60,510 nt of DNA from positions 1 to 60,510 of the forward strand of contig NZ_KZ478015.1 in assembly GCF_002837185.1 (NCBI RefSeq), in the 5' to 3' direction. Positions 24,460 through 33,203 of the stretch are shown in pieces (position 1 is the stretch's first letter; each line of letters starts with the position of its first letter). The stretch comes from Pseudomonas fluorescens. GTDB taxonomy: Bacteria > Pseudomonadota > Gammaproteobacteria > Pseudomonadales > Pseudomonadaceae. The notes under the pieces were generated by a model, which saw nothing but the letters and a program-made list of their open reading frames with translations, made no database searches and was not told the DNA's origin. Both the position numbers and the translations under genes were made by a program.

Positions 24460-25905
24460 TCAGTCGTGCTGAACCCTGGCGCGCTTGAGCAGTTTCTTGC
24501 AGCGCTCCGAGAGGTGCAGCACGCGCAAATGCTTGCCCGCTTTGCTGTAGCGCTCGCGCAGGGTCATCAGCGCGGCGATCGCTGAATAATCGACGAAGCT
24601 CAGGTGACGGCAATCGAGCGTCACCTGGGCTGGGTCGTTGGCCGGGTCGAATTGATTCAGGAACGGCGTGGTCGAGGCAAAGAACAAGGTGCCGTGCAGG
24701 CGATACAGTTTGCTGCCGTCGGCTTCCAGGTGTTCATCGGCATACAGCTCGCGGGCCTGTTGCCAGGCGAAATTCAGCGCAGCGATCACGATACCGCACA
24801 GCACAGCGGTCGCCAGGTCGGTGAACACGGTGATGACCGTCACCGCGATGATCACCAGCACGTCATTGAGCGGCACCTTGTTGATCACCCGCAACGACGC
24901 CCAGGCGAACGTCTGCTGGGACACCACGAACATCACCCCCACCAGGGCCGCCAGCGGAATCCGCTCGATCAGCGGCGACAGAAACAGAATGAACAGCAGG
25001 ATCATCACCCCGGCAAACACGCCGGAGAATCGCCCACGTCCGCCGGAACTGAGGTTGATCACGGTTTGCCCGATCATCGCGCAACCGCCCATGCCGCCGA
25101 ACAGGCCCGAGACCATATTCGCAGCGCCCAGGGCCACGCTTTCGCGGTCGGGGTAGCCACGGGTTTCGGTGATTTCGTCGGTGAGGTTGAGGGTCAGCAG
25201 GGTTTCCAGCAGGCCGACCATTGCCATCAGGAACGCATAGGGCGCGATGATCCCAAGGGTTTCCAGGGTCCAGGGGAGCTGCGGCAGCGCGAAGGTCGGC
25301 AGGCCGCCTGCGATGTGCGCCATATCGCCGAGGGTGCGGGTGGGCAAGCCGAGCAGGTACACGGCCAGGCCTACGCCGAGGATCGCCACCAGGGCGGGCG
25401 GCACGGCGCGGGTCAGGCGTGGCAGCAGGTAGACGATGGCCATGGTGACCGCGACCAGCCCGACCATCACGTACAGCGGTGTACCGCTGAGCCAGGCTTC
25501 ACCGCTTTTGAAGTGCTCCAACTGCGCCAGCGCAATGATAATCGCCAGGCCGTTGACGAACCCCAGCATCACCGGGTGGGGCACCATGCGCACCAGCTTG
25601 CCCAGGCGCAGCAGGCCGAAGGCGACCATGATCAACCCGCCCAGCAACACGGTCGCCAGCAGATACTCCACGCCGTGTTGCACCACCAGCGCCACGATCA
25701 CCACCGCCATGGAACCGGCCGCACCGGACACCATGCCGGGCCGGCCGCCGAACAACGCGGTGAGGGTGCAAATGATAAAAGCGCCGTAGAGCCCCATCAA
25801 CGGGTTGAGATGGGCCACCAGGGCGAAGGCGATGCATTCGGGCAGCAATGCAAATGACGTGGTGAGGCCGGCCAGGGCGTCGGCGCGCAGACGGGTGAGG
25901 TTCAT
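24460..25905 (-). CDS. SulP family anion permease with STAS domain
   Basis: Anion transporter of 481 aa. The N-terminal membrane domain (residues 1-370) starts MNLTRLRADALAGLTTSFALLPECIAFALVA (shortened here) and contains GAAGSMAVVI, the ETRGYPDRESVALGAAN cytoplasmic loop, and GGMGGCAMIGQTVINLSSGGRG. A C-terminal STAS domain (about 385-481) with TLDCRHLSFVDYSAIAALM follows. The family carries sulfate, bicarbonate or dicarboxylates; the substrate here is unproven. The ATG at 25905 was chosen because the family N-terminus begins there; the earlier open frame reads into a REP element. It is convergent with the lprI-like gene across 11 bp. Confidence 0.94.
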   Translation of the reverse strand: MNLTRLRADALAGLTTSFALLPECIAFALVAHLNPLMGLYGAFIICTLTALFGGRPGMVSGAAGSMAVVIVALVVQHGVEYLLATVLLGGLIMVAFGLLRLGKLVRMVPHPVMLGFVNGLAIIIALAQLEHFKSGEAWLSGTPLYVMVGLVAVTMAIVYLLPRLTRAVPPALVAILGVGLAVYLLGLPTRTLGDMAHIAGGLPTFALPQLPWTLETLGIIAPYAFLMAMVGLLETLLTLNLTDEITETRGYPDRESVALGAANMVSGLFGGMGGCAMIGQTVINLSSGGRGRFSGVFAGVMILLFILFLSPLIERIPLAALVGVMFVVSQQTFAWASLRVINKVPLNDVLVIIAVTVITVFTDLATAVLCGIVIAALNFAWQQARELYADEHLEADGSKLYRLHGTLFFASTTPFLNQFDPANDPAQVTLDCRHLSFVDYSAIAALMTLRERYSKAGKHLRVLHLSERCKKLLKRARVQHD

Positions 25906-25992
25906 GGAGTACCAGGGAGTTGCGGGGGATAAGGCGGGGAATGGTACGGAATTGAGCGGCGCGGGGCTAGCCTTTGGGACCGAGGCGCGGCC

Positions 25993-26064
25993 ATCGGGGG
26001 CAAGCCCCCTCCCACCTTTGAACTGTGAATACATTCAGAGTGTGGGAGGGGGCTTGCCCCCGAT
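25993..26064. repeat. REP pair in reversed orientation
   Basis: Here the inverse REP copy (ATCGGGGGCAAGCCCCCTCC) comes first and the forward copy second, about 21 bp apart. This is the reverse of the other REPINs in the window. It lies between the SulP permease gene and the 3' end of the epimerase gene. Confidence 0.9.
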
Positions 26065-26091
26065 TGGCCTCACCTCGGTATCAAGCGAACA

Positions 26092-26985
26092 TCACACCAT
26101 CTCGTTGCGAATCCACTCCACCACCGACGTACGCTTGGGCACCCAGCCCAGCCGTTCACGGGCCTGTTTGCCGCGTACCCGGCTGTTGGAGCCCAGCCCG
26201 TAGTTGGCCATTTCATACCCCCACTCGGCCTCAGCCTCAGCCAATGGCCAATCCTGCGGCTCACCGAGGTTCAGCGCCTGGGCAATCGCAGTGGTCATGT
26301 CGATAAAGGCCGCTTCGCTGCTTTCCACGAAGTAGAACGTGCCCGGCACATTCTTCGTCAGCGCCAGCAGGTACAGCGCAACCACGTCTTCGATATGCAC
26401 GTTGGACCAGATGTTCTGCCCCGGCCCCACATGGCGTACCACACCACTTTTGCGGGCCTGCTTGAGCAAGCGCGGCAATTGCACGCTGTCACGCTTCACG
26501 CCCAGGCTGTGACCGTAGATCAGGGTGTTACAGATCACCGCCGAATTCACACCCTCCCTGGCGGCGGCCAGGATCAGGTTATCGATCGCCACGCGAGCGG
26601 CCTTGTCGGCGGTCGGCTCCGGCAGATGGTCCTCGAAGTAAATGACATCACTGGCCTTGCCGCCCGACGCGTCGCCGACGATGCTCGAGCCGCTGGTGTG
26701 CAGGAACGGCTTGTGGGAGCCTTTCAAGGCAGCCAGCAGGGTTTCGACGCCAGCGCGGTGGTCGCTGCTGGCGGCATTGATCACTGCATCGGCGTGCTGC
26801 GCCTGTTCGGTCAATATCACCGCGTCATCGAGGGTGCCGATCACTGGGGTAATGCCCAGTGCCGTCATTTCAGCGGCTTGCTCGGCGCTGCGCACCAGAC
26901 CGGTGACGGCGTGCCCGGCCTTGACCAGACCGGTGGCGATGGAGCCGCCGATAAAACCGGCGGCGCCGGTAACGAATACATTCAT
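26092..26985 (-). CDS. NAD(P)-dependent epimerase/dehydratase, extended SDR family
   Basis: Rossmann-fold protein of 297 aa with the nucleotide-binding TGAAGFIGG at residues 6-14 and the SDR-like LHTSGSSIVGD and VAIDNLILAA region, but the canonical YxxxK pair is not obvious, so it may belong to the atypical SDRs (SDR-a). The ATG at 26985 replaces the earlier frame opening at 27063, which has no family similarity. It follows a LysR-family gene on the same strand by 103 bp. The substrate is unknown; such enzymes act on nucleotide-sugars, aldehydes or are redox sensors. Confidence 0.85.
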   Translation of the reverse strand: MNVFVTGAAGFIGGSIATGLVKAGHAVTGLVRSAEQAAEMTALGITPVIGTLDDAVILTEQAQHADAVINAASSDHRAGVETLLAALKGSHKPFLHTSGSSIVGDASGGKASDVIYFEDHLPEPTADKAARVAIDNLILAAAREGVNSAVICNTLIYGHSLGVKRDSVQLPRLLKQARKSGVVRHVGPGQNIWSNVHIEDVVALYLLALTKNVPGTFYFVESSEAAFIDMTTAIAQALNLGEPQDWPLAEAEAEWGYEMANYGLGSNSRVRGKQARERLGWVPKRTSVVEWIRNEMV

Positions 26986-27088
26986 GGAGAGTGCTCCTGG
27001 CTGGGTAAGTGATGAGCCCAGTATCCAGCAGCCCCCGGCGGCGAATAACCCCGCGTTGCCCAATTCACTCTTGCGCGGCAGTCACGAA

Positions 27089-27985
27089 TCAGCCGGCGTA
27101 ACGTGCCAGCTTGGCCTGGATAAAGTCCAGGAAGCATTGGATACGCAACGCCAGTTGGGAGTTGCGGTAGTACACCGCATGGATCGGCTGGCGGTAGCCA
27201 CTGTTGAAGGTGTCCAGGAGTGGGACCAGGCGCCCGGCATCGATGTCTTGATGGGTCATGAAGTTGGACAGGCAGCAAATGCCCTGCCCCTGCAATGCCA
27301 GGTGGCGCACGGTTTCACCACTGGACGCGGCAACGCCCGGCTGGATCAGCCAGCGGTCACCTTCGGCATGGCGCAGCGGCCAATGGTTGAGGGTGTCGGT
27401 GTGGCTGAAACCCAGCAGCGTGTGCTCGGCCAATTCGGCGACCGTGGTCGGCGTGCCGTGTTGCCTGAGGTATTCGGCGCTGGCCAGAATGTGCAGCGGC
27501 GTGCTGCCCAGGGCACGGGCATGCAGGGTGGAGTCGGCCAGGGTGCCGATACGAATCGCAATGTCGGTGCTTTGCTCAAGCAGGTCGATGATCAGGTCGT
27601 CGCTGTTCAGCTCCAATTGGATGTCCGGGTACAGACGACGAAATTCGCCAATATAGGGCATGATTGCGTGCAGCATGAACGGCACGGCCGCATTGATACG
27701 CAGTCGCCCGGCCGGTTTTTTCTGGCGTGACGACAGACGCTCTTCCAGCGCCTCCATTTGCGCCAGGATCACCTTGGCCTGCTCGAAGAAGTACCGGCCC
27801 TCCTCGGTCAGGTCCATGCGCCGCGTGGTGCGGTTGATCAGGGTGGTGTCGAGCTTGGCCTCCAGGCGCGACAAGGTACGGCTGACCGCCGACGGCGTCT
27901 GCCCGACCTGCTCGGCGGCGGCGGAAATCGAGCCGCACTCGATTACGCTGACAAAGATCTGGAGTTCATCGGATCGGGCTTTCAC
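27089..27985 (-). CDS. LysR family regulator
   Basis: Regulator of 298 aa, LysR type, of the CrgA/YhjC-like subgroup. The DNA-binding region reads MKARSDELQIFVSVIECGSISAAAEQ and TPSAVSRTLSRLEAKL (first part shortened). The effector domain follows from about residue 90. It lies upstream of the epimerase gene on the same strand, so it is likely to regulate that gene and perhaps itself. The nearest upstream gene, the TSUP exporter, ends 29 bp before its start, so both may sit in one transcript. Confidence 0.92.
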   Translation of the reverse strand: MKARSDELQIFVSVIECGSISAAAEQVGQTPSAVSRTLSRLEAKLDTTLINRTTRRMDLTEEGRYFFEQAKVILAQMEALEERLSSRQKKPAGRLRINAAVPFMLHAIMPYIGEFRRLYPDIQLELNSDDLIIDLLEQSTDIAIRIGTLADSTLHARALGSTPLHILASAEYLRQHGTPTTVAELAEHTLLGFSHTDTLNHWPLRHAEGDRWLIQPGVAASSGETVRHLALQGQGICCLSNFMTHQDIDAGRLVPLLDTFNSGYRQPIHAVYYRNSQLALRIQCFLDFIQAKLARYAG

Positions 27986-28014
27986 GGGCTGTCCTGGTTA
28001 TCGGCTCGGGCTCA

Positions 28015-28782
28015 TTATTGACCACTGAGCAACAAATGGCCTCCCAATAGCGCCATGCCGCCGAAAAATCCCCGCTTGAACCACAGCGCGCTGATGCGCT
28101 GGCGCACCACCTGGCCCAACCACATCCCCAGCAATGCCGGCACCAGCGCCAACAACGATGCGCCGATTTCACCGCCACCGAGCGCGCCGCGCCAGGCCAG
28201 CCCGCCGGCCAGGGCCAGGGTCGATACGCTGAACGACAGCCCCAGCGCCTGCACCAGTTGATCGCGGCTCAAGCTTAATGCCTGCAGGTAGGGCACTGCG
28301 GGAATCACGAACACGCCGGTGGCTGCAGTGATGACGCCTGTGACAACCCCGCACAACGGGCCCAGCCAGCGCTCGGTTCGGGGTTGCACCGTGAAGGTCG
28401 GCAGGAATAATCCACTCAGCGCATACACCAGTAACGCCGCGCCCAACGCGCGTACCACCCACGGCCCACCGTCCATGCCCAGCCACAGCGTGCCCAGCCC
28501 GGCGCCGAGGACAATCAGCAGCAACATCGGCCACAGGCGCTTGAGCAAGGTACTCAGGTGACCGCCCAACGCCAGTTGCCAGAGATTGGTGACCGTCGAA
28601 GGGATGATCAGTAACGCCGCAGCCTGTGCCGGCAACATAGCCAGGCCGAGCATGCCCATGGCCACCGTGGGCAGGCCGAGACCAATCACGCCCTTGACCG
28701 TACCGGCCAGCAGGAACGTGGCGATCACCAGCAATGTCAGGGCTGGGCCGAGGGTTTGGTAGAACGTCAGGACAGTCATCAT
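28015..28782 (-). CDS. TSUP family permease (TauE/SafE-like sulfite exporter)
   Basis: Integral membrane protein of 255 aa with about 8 hydrophobic segments. The family signatures are GVIGLGLPTVAMGMLGLAML, and the duplicate GVITAATGVFVIPAVPYLQAL (shortened here) in the C-half. TSUP proteins export sulfite, sulfonates or related small anions. It is divergent from a LysR gene across 92 bp containing a perfect inverted repeat, and probably is that regulator's target. Confidence 0.89.
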   Translation of the reverse strand: MMTVLTFYQTLGPALTLLVIATFLLAGTVKGVIGLGLPTVAMGMLGLAMLPAQAAALLIIPSTVTNLWQLALGGHLSTLLKRLWPMLLLIVLGAGLGTLWLGMDGGPWVVRALGAALLVYALSGLFLPTFTVQPRTERWLGPLCGVVTGVITAATGVFVIPAVPYLQALSLSRDQLVQALGLSFSVSTLALAGGLAWRGALGGGEIGASLLALVPALLGMWLGQVVRQRISALWFKRGFFGGMALLGGHLLLSGQ

Positions 28783-28834
28783 GCCGAAAGTGTGCAGTTT
28801 TGCCGAGCGGTTGAAAATTCGCCATATACTGAGG

Positions 28835-28859
28835 CAGCCTCTTGTTTTGGATGAGGCTG
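28835..28859. promoter_or_regulatory. Inverted repeat in TSUP/LysR promoter
   Basis: CAGCCTC-N11-GAGGCTG, a perfect 7-bp inverted repeat, in the 92-bp divergent gap, 15 bp before the LysR start. It is a candidate operator for that regulator. Confidence 0.5.
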
Positions 28860-28874
28860 AGGAAATCTTGAGCC

Positions 28875-29765
28875 ATGCACTTTGACCTGATCGACCTGCG
28901 CCTCTACCTGCACATCCTCGACACCGGCAACATCACCGCCGGCGCCGCCCGCAGCCATTTATCCCTGGCCGCCGCCAGTGCGCGCATTCGGGCGATGGAG
29001 GCCTCGATGGGCATCGAACTCCTGGAGCGTGGCCGCCGTGGCGTCGCTCCGACACCTGCCGGCAAAGCCCTGGGCCGACACGCCCGCCTGCTGCTGCAAC
29101 AGGCCGAGCATCTGCAACAAGACCTGGCGGAATACGCCAAGGGCGTCAAAGGCCAGGTGCGCCTGCTGTGCAATACCACCGCGCTGAGCGAATATTTGCC
29201 GGAGCTGCTGGCCGACTTTCTGCGCGAACATCCCAACCTCGATATCGACCTGCAGGAGTTGCCCAGCCTGCGCATTATCCAGGCCTTGCGCCAAGGCACA
29301 GCCGACCTGGGAATTATCTCCGATGCAGTGGATACCCACGGCTTGCAGACACTGGCATTTCGCGACGATCCGTTGGTGCTGATCATGCCCCTCGACCATC
29401 CGTTGAAAACCGCGAATTTCATCGACAGCCTGCAATACGACTACGTAGGTCTGCCAGCCAATAGCGCGCTGGCGGTGTACCTGGAGGAACAGGCCTTGCA
29501 CGCAGGCTATCGCCTGCAAACGCGCATCCGCGCCGAGGGTTTCGATGGGGTGATCCGCATGGTCGCCCGGGGCGCGGGCCTGGGCATCGTGCCCCAGGCC
29601 GCCCTGGACCGCAGGCCGCAGGAAGGTCGCATCAAGGCCCAGCCCCTCAAGGAGGACTGGGCCTGTCGCCAACTGTTGCTCTGCGCGCGCTCGTTCGAAC
29701 ACCTGCCGGGTTATGCCAGGGCCTTGTTCGATGCCTTGGCCCTGCCCTTGCGGAAAAACCCGTAA
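28875..29765 (+). CDS. LysR family regulator
   Basis: LysR-type regulator of 296 aa: HTH region DLIDLRLYLHILDTGNITAGAA (shortened) then LSLAAASARIRAMEASMG, and the effector-binding domain from about residue 90. It is divergent from the TSUP permease gene and shares the gap with an inverted repeat. Its last 55 bp overlap the 3' end of the convergent amino acid permease gene. Confidence 0.92.
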   Translation: MHFDLIDLRLYLHILDTGNITAGAARSHLSLAAASARIRAMEASMGIELLERGRRGVAPTPAGKALGRHARLLLQQAEHLQQDLAEYAKGVKGQVRLLCNTTALSEYLPELLADFLREHPNLDIDLQELPSLRIIQALRQGTADLGIISDAVDTHGLQTLAFRDDPLVLIMPLDHPLKTANFIDSLQYDYVGLPANSALAVYLEEQALHAGYRLQTRIRAEGFDGVIRMVARGAGLGIVPQAALDRRPQEGRIKAQPLKEDWACRQLLLCARSFEHLPGYARALFDALALPLRKNP

Positions 29766-31117
29766 TACACCGCGCTCAGGATCAGCAGGAACGGCACGCC
29801 AAACACCAGGGTCATCTTGAACGCGTCAGTGAAATACGTGGTGATCATCACCGCGCCCATCAGCACCAGCCCCAGCAAGGTGCTGTACGGAAACAGGCGC
29901 AGCTCGAAGGACAGCTTCGGCCCGCCATGACGCTTGCGGTAGCGCCGGAAAAACAGGTGCGTGAGGAAGATCATGAACCAGGTGAAAATCGCCCCGAACA
30001 TCGAGATCGCCATCATCAGCGTGAACGAACTTTCCGGGTACACCACGTTGAGCAGGGTCGCCAATGCGATACCGGAGCTGGACAGCAGCAAAGCATTGAG
30101 CGGGATGCCGCTGTTGCTCAACGCGCCCATGGACCTGGGCGCAAAACCTGCGCGGGACAGGCTGAACATCATGCGCGTGGTGATGTAGAGCTGGCTGTTC
30201 ATCGCCGACAGCGCCGCGATCAGAATCACGAAATTCATCACCCCGGTGGCGCCGGGAATACCGATGGTCTGCATCACCGTGACGAACGGGCTCTGGGCCT
30301 GACCCGCCTGGTTCCACGGCACGATGGCGAGCATCAATGCCAGGGTCAGCAGGTAGAAGACCACCAGGCGCACAATGGTCGCGCGAAAGGCTTTCTTCAC
30401 TGCCCGCTCCGGATCGGCTGCTTCACCGGCAGCCACTGCGATCATCTCCACACTCAAGTAGCTGAAGATCGACACGATCACCGCGATCCACATACCGCTC
30501 ACCCCATGGGGAAAAAACCCCTCATGAGCGGTGTAGTTCTGCACGCCATACTCCGGGTTGCCCGAGCCGAACACTACGTACACCGCCAGGATGATGAAGC
30601 CGACAATCGCGCTGATCTTGAGGGTGGAGAACCCGTATTCGAAGTTGCCAAACGTCTTCACGCTGATCGCATTGAGCAGGATCAACACGCTGGAGAACGA
30701 CACGATCCATACCCATTCCGGCACGTTGGCGAACCAGTACTTCATGTACATCGCCACCGCCGTCACCTCGGCCCCGACTGCCAGCACGATCGCCGCCCAG
30801 TAGGCATAACGCACCAGGAAACCGGCCAGCGGGCCGATGTAAAACTCGGCATAGGCGCCAAAAGAGCCGGAGGTGGAATGGGCCACCGTCATCTCTGCCA
30901 GGCACCCCATCAATATCAGCGTAATCAACGCACCGATGGCGTAGCTGAGCAACACACTGGGCCCGGCATAGCCAATGGCGTAGGCGCTGCCCATGAACAG
31001 CCCGGTACCAATGGCGCCGCCGATGGCGATCATGCTCATTTGCGCGGAAGTGAGCTGGCGTTTGAGGCCCAGTTCGCGGTGGGTGATTTCTGCAAAGCCG
31101 TTGTCTGGCGTGGTCAC
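29711..31117 (-). CDS. APC family amino acid permease, next to kynU
   Basis: Amino acid/proton symporter of 468 aa with about 12 transmembrane segments. Signatures are QMSMIAIGGAIGTGLFMGSA, the AEMTVAHSTSGSFGAYAE loop and VGFIILAVY (shortened). It starts with GTG at 31117 behind AGGGG. It lies downstream of kynU on the same strand, separated by a REPIN, so tryptophan, kynurenine or another aromatic amino acid is a reasonable substrate guess. Its sequence resembles the AroP/proline-specific branch less than the permease at 41128. Its stop region overlaps the convergent LysR gene by 55 bp. Confidence 0.9.
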   Translation of the reverse strand: MTTPDNGFAEITHRELGLKRQLTSAQMSMIAIGGAIGTGLFMGSAYAIGYAGPSVLLSYAIGALITLILMGCLAEMTVAHSTSGSFGAYAEFYIGPLAGFLVRYAYWAAIVLAVGAEVTAVAMYMKYWFANVPEWVWIVSFSSVLILLNAISVKTFGNFEYGFSTLKISAIVGFIILAVYVVFGSGNPEYGVQNYTAHEGFFPHGVSGMWIAVIVSIFSYLSVEMIAVAAGEAADPERAVKKAFRATIVRLVVFYLLTLALMLAIVPWNQAGQAQSPFVTVMQTIGIPGATGVMNFVILIAALSAMNSQLYITTRMMFSLSRAGFAPRSMGALSNSGIPLNALLLSSSGIALATLLNVVYPESSFTLMMAISMFGAIFTWFMIFLTHLFFRRYRKRHGGPKLSFELRLFPYSTLLGLVLMGAVMITTYFTDAFKMTLVFGVPFLLILSAVYYGFFRKGRAKASNKALA

Positions 31118-31166
31118 GTGGCGTGCCCCTTTATTATTGTGATTGCTGCTGTTGTCACAGATCCCC

Positions 31167-31255
31167 TGTGGGAGGGGGCTTGCCCCCGATGGCGGTGTAT
31201 CAGTAACAGATAAAACACTGACACCCTGCTATCGGGGGCAAGCCCCCTCCCACAT
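31167..31255. repeat. REPIN, GTGGGAGGGGGC family
   Basis: Two inverted REP copies about 45 bp apart between kynU and the permease, both on the minus strand. It could stabilise the kynU transcript or split expression of the two genes. Confidence 0.92.
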
Positions 31256-31271
31256 TGGTTTTGTGGTGCTA

Positions 31272-32522
31272 TCAGGTCACGCTGTTACGCACCTTGAATT
31301 GCGGCTGGTCCCAGGTGGTGTTGTCGAGAATGTCACCGAGGATTTCCACCGCGTCCCAGACGTCGGTGAAGCTGGTGTACAGCGGGGTAAAACCGAATCG
31401 CATGATGCGCGGCTCACGGTAGTCACCGATCACGCCCCGGGCGATCAGCGCCTGGATCACCGCATACCCTTCAGGGTGTTCGAAACTCACATGACTGCCG
31501 CGCCTGGCGTGTTCACGGGGGGTGATCAGCTTCAAGCCATGGACGGCGCAGCGTGCTTCGACTCGCTCGATAAACAGATCGGTCAACGCCAGGGATTTAG
31601 CGCGCAGGCTGGCCATATCCGTCTGTTCAAATATCTCCAGCCCGCATTCCACCATGGCAAGCGAGGTGATCGGCTGGGTGCCGCACAGGTAGCGGGCGAT
31701 GCCGGCGCTCGGCGCGTAGTTCGATTCCATCGCAAATTGACGGGTATGCCCGAACCAGCCCGACAGCGGCTGGCGCACCAGGTCCACCAACGCCGGGCTG
31801 ACCCACACGAACGCCTGGGAGCCCGGGCCGCCATTGAGGTATTTGTAGGTGCAGCCAATCGCATAATCGGCCCCGGCCGCGTGCAGGTCGATGGGCACCG
31901 CACCGGCCGAATGCGCCAGGTCCCAGAGGCTCAACGCGCCGCACTCATGGCTCAAGGCGGTGAGTGCGTGCATGTCATACATATAGCCGGTCTTGTAGTT
32001 GACATGGGTGAGCATCACCACCGCCACATCCTGGTCGATGGCGCGGGGCAGTTCGTCCGGGCTGTTGACCAAGCGCAGGGTGTAACCCTGTTGCAGCAGC
32101 TCGGCGAGGCCCTCGGCGATGTACAGGTCGGTGGGAAAATTGCTCGCTTCGCTGACGATCACCTTGCGCGCCGGTACACGCTCGCGCTGTACGCTCAGCG
32201 CGGCGCTGAGCACCTTGAACAGGTTGATGGACGTGGTGTCGGTAACCGCCACTTCGCCCTCGCCTGCGCCGATCAGCGGTGCCAGGCGATTGCCCAGGCG
32301 CAGGGACAGGTCCGCCCAACCGGCGCTGTTCCAGCTGCGAATCAGGCCGTTGCCCCACTCTTGGGCGATCACCTGTTGCGCCCGCGCCAGCGAGGCCACC
32401 GGACGCGCGCCGAGGGAGTTGCCGTCAAGGTAGATGACGCCCTCAGGCAGGGCGAACTGAGCGCGCAAAGGCGCCAGCGGGTCCTGGGCGTCGAGGGCTT
32501 GGCAATGGCTTAGGGTGGTCAT
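31272..32522 (-). CDS. kynU: Kynureninase
   Basis: PLP-dependent hydrolase of 416 aa that splits L-kynurenine into anthranilate and alanine. The PLP-binding lysine K227 in AIGCTYKYLNGGPG is at the same position reported for the P. fluorescens enzyme. Other visible motifs are YLDGNSLGARP near 31-40 and DLAHSAGAVP near 201. It is divergent from kynR across 144 bp holding two operator candidates. It feeds AntABC in this same window, and kynBA lie 10 kb away on the same strand. Confidence 0.97.
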   Translation of the reverse strand: MTTLSHCQALDAQDPLAPLRAQFALPEGVIYLDGNSLGARPVASLARAQQVIAQEWGNGLIRSWNSAGWADLSLRLGNRLAPLIGAGEGEVAVTDTTSINLFKVLSAALSVQRERVPARKVIVSEASNFPTDLYIAEGLAELLQQGYTLRLVNSPDELPRAIDQDVAVVMLTHVNYKTGYMYDMHALTALSHECGALSLWDLAHSAGAVPIDLHAAGADYAIGCTYKYLNGGPGSQAFVWVSPALVDLVRQPLSGWFGHTRQFAMESNYAPSAGIARYLCGTQPITSLAMVECGLEIFEQTDMASLRAKSLALTDLFIERVEARCAVHGLKLITPREHARRGSHVSFEHPEGYAVIQALIARGVIGDYREPRIMRFGFTPLYTSFTDVWDAVEILGDILDNTTWDQPQFKVRNSVT

Positions 32523-32578
32523 GGTCTGTCCTGGTTTTTATAAGAGAAGATGGAGCAAATAATGAACGAAGCTTTAGA

Positions 32579-32593
32579 GAATTTTCGTGCAAA
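32579..32593. promoter_or_regulatory. Candidate KynR operator, copy 1
   Basis: GAATTTTCGTGCAAA in the kynU/kynR gap, matching GAATTTTCTTGCGAA at 44242 in 13 of 15 positions. The two genes that share it are both kynurenine-pathway promoters. Confidence 0.6.
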
Positions 32594-32624
32594 GTGGTAG
32601 GTGAAGCGCTATTTAAGCTGTAGG

Positions 32625-32636
32625 AAATTCGAATTT
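32625..32636. promoter_or_regulatory. Perfect 12-bp palindrome before kynR
   Basis: AAATTCGAATTT lies 31 bp before the kynR ATG. AT-rich palindromes of this kind are typical Lrp/AsnC-family binding sites, so it may serve KynR autoregulation. Confidence 0.5.
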
Positions 32637-32666
32637 AACTCCCAAACACGCGGATTTATTCAAACC

Positions 32667-33140
32667 ATGATTCTTGACGCCACCGACCTGCGCCTCCTGC
32701 ATTTCCTGCAACAGGACGGCCGTATCAGCAACCAGGAACTGGCGGAAAAAGTCGCGCTGTCGCCCTCGGCCTGCCTGCGCCGTTTGCGCCTGCTGGAAAG
32801 CGAAGGCGTCATCAGCGGCTATCGGGCGGTGCTCAATGCCGAGCAGTTGGGCATTGAGCTTGAGGCCATCGTGCACCTGTCCTTGCGCCAGGATGTGCAA
32901 GACTGGCATGAGACATTCATCGAGAAGGTGCAGGGTTGGCCGGAGGTGGCCAGTGCCTATGTGGTCACCGGCGCCAGCAACTATGTGCTGCGGGTACAGG
33001 CGCGCAACCTCAAGCATTTCTCGGACTTTATCGTGAACCAACTCAACCGCACGGCGGGGGTCATGGATATACGTTCGGAGATTGTGCTGCAGAAGATCAA
33101 GGATCGGGATGAGGTGCTGGATCTGGTGGTGCGCAAATAA
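32667..33140 (+). CDS. kynR: KynR, Lrp/AsnC family activator of kynurenine genes
   Basis: Lrp-type regulator of 157 aa: helix-turn-helix (residues 1-60, DATDLRLLHFLQQDGRISNQ and LSPSACLRRLRLLE) and a C-terminal RAM ligand-binding domain (65-150). In P. aeruginosa KynR activates the kyn genes in response to L-kynurenine. The ATG at 32667 gives the usual start; an earlier ATG at 32601 would add 22 atypical residues. It is divergent from kynU, the position known for kynR. Confidence 0.94.
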   Translation: MILDATDLRLLHFLQQDGRISNQELAEKVALSPSACLRRLRLLESEGVISGYRAVLNAEQLGIELEAIVHLSLRQDVQDWHETFIEKVQGWPEVASAYVVTGASNYVLRVQARNLKHFSDFIVNQLNRTAGVMDIRSEIVLQKIKDRDEVLDLVVRK

Positions 33141-33158
33141 CCAAATCCAACACCGGTG

Positions 33159-33195
33159 CAATGTGGGAGGGGGCTTGCCCCCTCCCACATTTTTT
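33159..33195. repeat. Single REP palindrome doubling as bidirectional hairpin
   Basis: A perfect REP palindrome flanked by ATTTTTT on the plus strand. It lies in the 63 bp between convergent kynR and catA, and with six T it could terminate the kynR transcript. Confidence 0.88.
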
Positions 33196-33203
33196 AACCG
33201 TGT

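Noticed and set aside
24604..25857. 417-codon plus-strand frame antisense to the SulP permease
   Set aside because: Extremely His/Gln/Arg-rich, the typical mirror of a membrane-protein gene in a GC-rich genome; no family similarity.
29927..31213. 428-codon plus-strand frame antisense to the amino acid permease
   Set aside because: The mirror of hydrophobic codons gives His/Arg/Gln-rich text; its end also runs into a REPIN.
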